A stretch of DNA of 64,000 nucleotides from Planctomycetota bacterium (GTDB lineage: Bacteria; Planctomycetota; Planctomycetia; Planctomycetales; Planctomycetaceae). The notes under the pieces are model-generated. The model saw only the letters and a program-made list of their open reading frames with translations. It searched no databases and was not told where the DNA came from. This document shows positions 61,660 through 64,000 of this stretch, piece by piece (the stretch's first letter is position 1; every line of letters begins with the position of its first letter). The position numbers and the translations under genes were made by a program. The stretch spans positions 251,202 through 315,201 of the forward strand of contig JAFEBS010000056.1 of the NCBI GenBank assembly GCA_018242525.1, in the 5' to 3' direction.

Positions 61660-62450
61660 CAGGCGATCTCCTGTTGCGCGTATTGCCGGGCTTGAGCCCG
61701 CAGCTTCAATTCCACGTCCCACCCTTCCCGGCGAATGCGACAGTCCAGATATGAAACGAAGCGAAAAACCGTCAGAAATGTGATGGCAATCCAGAAGGCC
61801 GCCTGGATCTGCCAGTCGACCACGAATGCCGTGTCCAGCATCGCCTCCGGATCAAATCGGAACCGGTCCTCCCATAGCTCAGAAACAGTTCGCAACAGGA
61901 TCGTCAGCGACACCATCCCGAAGCAGAGGACAACCAGATCAATCAAACGCAGCGCAACGATCTTACCCAAGGTGCGTGCGTTCAGTGCTGTTCGTCGCGC
62001 CCAGGTACTTTTCAGCGATGTCTGTTCGAGCAGGATGATTTCGTTCAGAAAAAACATTTCTACAAACACAATCGGAGCGGCCACGCACAGCAGCATGCAC
62101 AGGCCCCGGACAAGCACCTGGAAGCAGACCATCTGCGGGAATGTGCGACCGACATCACGCGCTGCCCGGCGTGAAGAGAATTTTTTTGAGAACGTGATCT
62201 GGCCCAGGTACAATGTCAGCAACAGTGTGGCCCACGGGACTTCCATGCTCAACAGAAGCAATCCAAAATAGACATTCACCGGTTCAAACCAGGACTGCAG
62301 CAAGAGGTTCAGCAGGAAGATCGGAACAATTCCCGCCAGTGACGCTCCGAGCAGGCCGACCCAGTTACGACCGCAGAACAGGAATGCGATGTCCAGGCAT
62401 TCAAGAATATTGCGGGGGCGGATGGCGAGTTGAACATGTTCAAGTTTCAC
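61659..62450 (-). CDS. Multi-pass membrane protein of the MoxR cluster
   Basis: 263 residues from a GTG at 62450 that follows GGGAG at 5 bases; an upstream in-frame start at 62489 would overlap the previous gene more. It begins MKLEHVQLAIRPRNILECLD, then shows helices NWVGLLGASLAGIVPIFLLN, FGLLLLSMEVPWATLLLTLY, GLCMLLCVAAPIVFVEMFFL, LIDLVVLCFGMVSLTILLRT and AAFWIAITFLTVFRFVSYLD. The C-terminal RIRREGWDVELKLRAQAR is a repeated feature in planctomycete MoxR clusters. Function unknown. Confidence 0.8.
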   Translation of the reverse strand: MKLEHVQLAIRPRNILECLDIAFLFCGRNWVGLLGASLAGIVPIFLLNLLLQSWFEPVNVYFGLLLLSMEVPWATLLLTLYLGQITFSKKFSSRRAARDVGRTFPQMVCFQVLVRGLCMLLCVAAPIVFVEMFFLNEIILLEQTSLKSTWARRTALNARTLGKIVALRLIDLVVLCFGMVSLTILLRTVSELWEDRFRFDPEAMLDTAFVVDWQIQAAFWIAITFLTVFRFVSYLDCRIRREGWDVELKLRAQARQYAQQEIA

Positions 62451-63411
62451 GGCGACTCCCGGGTGCGAGAACGCCGAGAACGACGACATAGCCGAGTAGC
62501 AGAAGTGTGCTGGTAATGGCTACCGTGAGCTTGAACGCGTACGGCAACTGCGACGGAGAAATCGATCCTTCGATGTACGCGGCGAACAGGAACAGGATCG
62601 TGGCGACGCCGGCGCTTTCCAAGGCGCGGGGGGCAGTCCGCCGGAGCGATTCTTTCCGGCTCCATCCCCTGGTGTCAATGACCGCCCAACCGAGCCGCAG
62701 TCCCGCCGCGCCCGACAGGACAACCGCCGTCAGCTCAAACGGTCCGTGTGCCGTCACAAACGTCAGGAAATTGGCGGATGACGGCGATCGGATCATGAAC
62801 CCAAACACACCTCCCAGAAAGATCGCGTTGAACGCCAGTGTGATCAGGCTGCCGATCCCCAGGAAGACGCCACTGGCAAAGCAGCGCAGCCCGATCCCCG
62901 CGTTGTTGAACAGATAAAACCCCGTCATGCCGGCGCGGGAATCATCGAGCAAATCGCCGTCCAGCGGCTTGGCATACATCTCTTCAACCTGCTCCAGCAC
63001 CTGTTCGCCCACAATCGCCTGGGCGAAGTCTTCGCGCAGTACGGCACCCAGCATTGTCCCGCCGAACAAGCCCCAGAAGACGACAAACGCAATCCAGGTG
63101 CAGGGATCACGCAGGATGCGACGGGGCACATCCACGAATATCGTGCGGCCCCATTGCGAAATGCGGAAGGATTCCGCCCGATAGAGTTGTGTATGAGCGT
63201 CTGCCACCAGTTGATGCAGGTACTGCGTGGTGCCGGCGGGAAAACTCATCGCGATCGCCAGCGACAGGTCTCCACAGACAGATCGATAGCGCCGCGCGAA
63301 CTTCGCCAGTCGCTCGGCATCCTTCTTTCCACTGCCCCGACACCAGTAAATGTCGTCCTCCAACTGCTTCCATTCGGGAGTCCGCGCCGCAATCAACTCA
63401 GCGACTTTCAC
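62440..63411 (-). CDS. SpoIIM-like (stage II sporulation protein M family) membrane protein
   Basis: 323 residues from a GTG at 63411 preceded by GGAGGAGG; longer open frames upstream encode antisense-like sequence and overlap the RDD gene. It starts MKVAELIAARTPEWKQLEDD. The cytoplasmic helical part (FARRYRSVCGDLSLAIAMSF) is followed by helices such as TWIAFVVFWGLFGGTMLGAV, ALRCFA-type GLRCFASGVFLGIGSLITLA, FNAIFLGGVFGFMIRSPSS and TAVVLSGAAGLRLGWAVIDT. HGPFELTAVVLSGAAG is the SpoIIM signature. Its start overlaps the RDD stop by 14 bases. Confidence 0.88.
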   Translation of the reverse strand: MKVAELIAARTPEWKQLEDDIYWCRGSGKKDAERLAKFARRYRSVCGDLSLAIAMSFPAGTTQYLHQLVADAHTQLYRAESFRISQWGRTIFVDVPRRILRDPCTWIAFVVFWGLFGGTMLGAVLREDFAQAIVGEQVLEQVEEMYAKPLDGDLLDDSRAGMTGFYLFNNAGIGLRCFASGVFLGIGSLITLAFNAIFLGGVFGFMIRSPSSANFLTFVTAHGPFELTAVVLSGAAGLRLGWAVIDTRGWSRKESLRRTAPRALESAGVATILFLFAAYIEGSISPSQLPYAFKLTVAITSTLLLLGYVVVLGVLAPGSRRET

Positions 63412-64000
63412 GGGTGGCCTCCTCCAGATGTCGCAAGTGATCGAGAACCTGGGCCTCCTGGAGGTCTTCGCCGTCAAAAGGCGGTTCTTCTTCGACCGCG
63501 CGCCGCCGCCGCACCGTGATGCGATTTTCCTCTTTGACAGTGGCGAATTCGTAGATGGCGCACAGCAACTGGTCCGGATTGAATTTGGGAGGCAAGCTCC
63601 AGGCCTTGATGAAGTGCTGGGCCAGGATCTGTGCCAGTTCATTACGCCGGGCTGGCGATAATTCATGGCGACTGCTGACGTAGGCCGCCAGCGCGTCGAT
63701 CGTGGTGGTATCGGGTCGAAACTGGGGGGGAATCCGTTCGCGGGTTCGATCCTTGACGTTGTGTACGGCCGGTGGACGCGGTGAAGCGCGTTGACCCTCC
63801 AGCACCACCATCGTGCCGGCGGCCAGGTCGCCGAGTCGCTGGAATCGTGAGCCAAACAACATCGCCAGGACGCCGGGGAAAAACGGCGGAAACAGGTCTG
63901 CGGAACGGAGCACGTTTCGCAACATGGCCTGGCCCGCATTGATGGCCAATCCGGATTCCGAAACGACGCGAATCCCCAGGGCTTTCTTGCCCAGGGTCTG
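63398..64000 (-). CDS. RDD-family membrane protein, 5' part beyond window edge
   Basis: About 200 residues are visible; the frame is open to the right edge, so the N-terminal helices are missing. The remaining RDD signature is clear: QTLGKKALGIRVVSESG, LRNVLRSADLFPPFFPGVLA, MLFGSRFQRLGDLAAGTMVV. A long cytoplasmic tail follows (TIDALAAYVSSRHELSPARR, LPPKFNPDQLLCAIYEFATV, RITVRRRRAVEEEPPFDGED). It is the first visible gene of the MoxR cluster on this strand. Confidence 0.9.
   Translation of the reverse strand, partial: QTLGKKALGIRVVSESGLAINAGQAMLRNVLRSADLFPPFFPGVLAMLFGSRFQRLGDLAAGTMVVLEGQRASPRPPAVHNVKDRTRERIPPQFRPDTTTIDALAAYVSSRHELSPARRNELAQILAQHFIKAWSLPPKFNPDQLLCAIYEFATVKEENRITVRRRRAVEEEPPFDGEDLQEAQVLDHLRHLEEATRESR

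Overview
The window looks like a piece of a planctomycete chromosome (Planctomycetota). It carries the lineage's hallmark secreted families: planctomycete cytochrome-c/DUF1549/DUF1553 proteins, Tat-exported DUF1501 proteins, a DUF1559 prepilin-like protein, Tat-signal Gfo/Idh/MocA proteins and a MoxR/DUF58 cluster. Base composition is GC-rich, Shine-Dalgarno signals are patchy, and dispersed palindromic repeats sit between genes. I saw no rRNA, tRNA, CRISPR array, transposase or phage gene.

Layout. 1-9.6 kb: an edge-truncated DUF1549 protein, a histidine kinase, a secreted planctomycete protein, an M28 peptidase with two PDZ domains, and a response regulator/RsbW-like protein divergent from an Hpt protein. 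9.8-18.5 kb: a serine beta-lactamase-fold protein, a DUF1549/DUF1553 + DUF1501 pair, then mqnD, an SDR and a gamma-glutamylcyclotransferase-like gene. 18.9-24.3 kb: a second DUF1549/DUF1553 protein, a CocE-like hydrolase and a cupin. 24.7-29.8 kb: panB, a LipB-like gene, lipA, a tiny lipoyl-domain gene, a small hypothetical gene and a BRCT-MerR-TPR fusion. 30-45 kb: GH88-like, a 36-residue membrane peptide, two Gfo/Idh/MocA proteins, DoxX, ApbE, DUF1559, phytase-esterase-like, a lactonase, DUF1501, a Gly-rich secreted protein and TolC. 45-48 kb: leuS. 48.1-55.2 kb: a tight minus-strand RNA-repair operon. 55.7-64 kb: an esterase, upp and a MoxR-type cluster (RDD, SpoIIM-like, membrane protein, DUF4129, DUF4350, MoxR, DUF58) that runs off the right edge.

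Two systems stand out. The first is the RNA-repair operon: hen1, an RlaP-like nucleotidyltransferase, an ATP-grasp protein, a second RlaP-like nucleotidyltransferase, pnkp, then a Rid-family gene. It is compact, and the hen1 leader contains a 15-bp hairpin whose two mismatches become G-U pairs only in the minus-strand RNA. Pnkp/Hen1 repair is known; the ATP-grasp protein, the two different nucleotidyltransferases and a Rid protein lacking the usual arginine suggest an extended version. The second is the lipoate cluster: a canonical LipA sits between a LipB homologue that lacks both catalytic residues (Cys and Lys) and an 86-residue lipoyl domain that contains no lysine at all, so it cannot be lipoylated in the usual way.

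All calls come from reading the sequence and recalled family knowledge; no database search was run.
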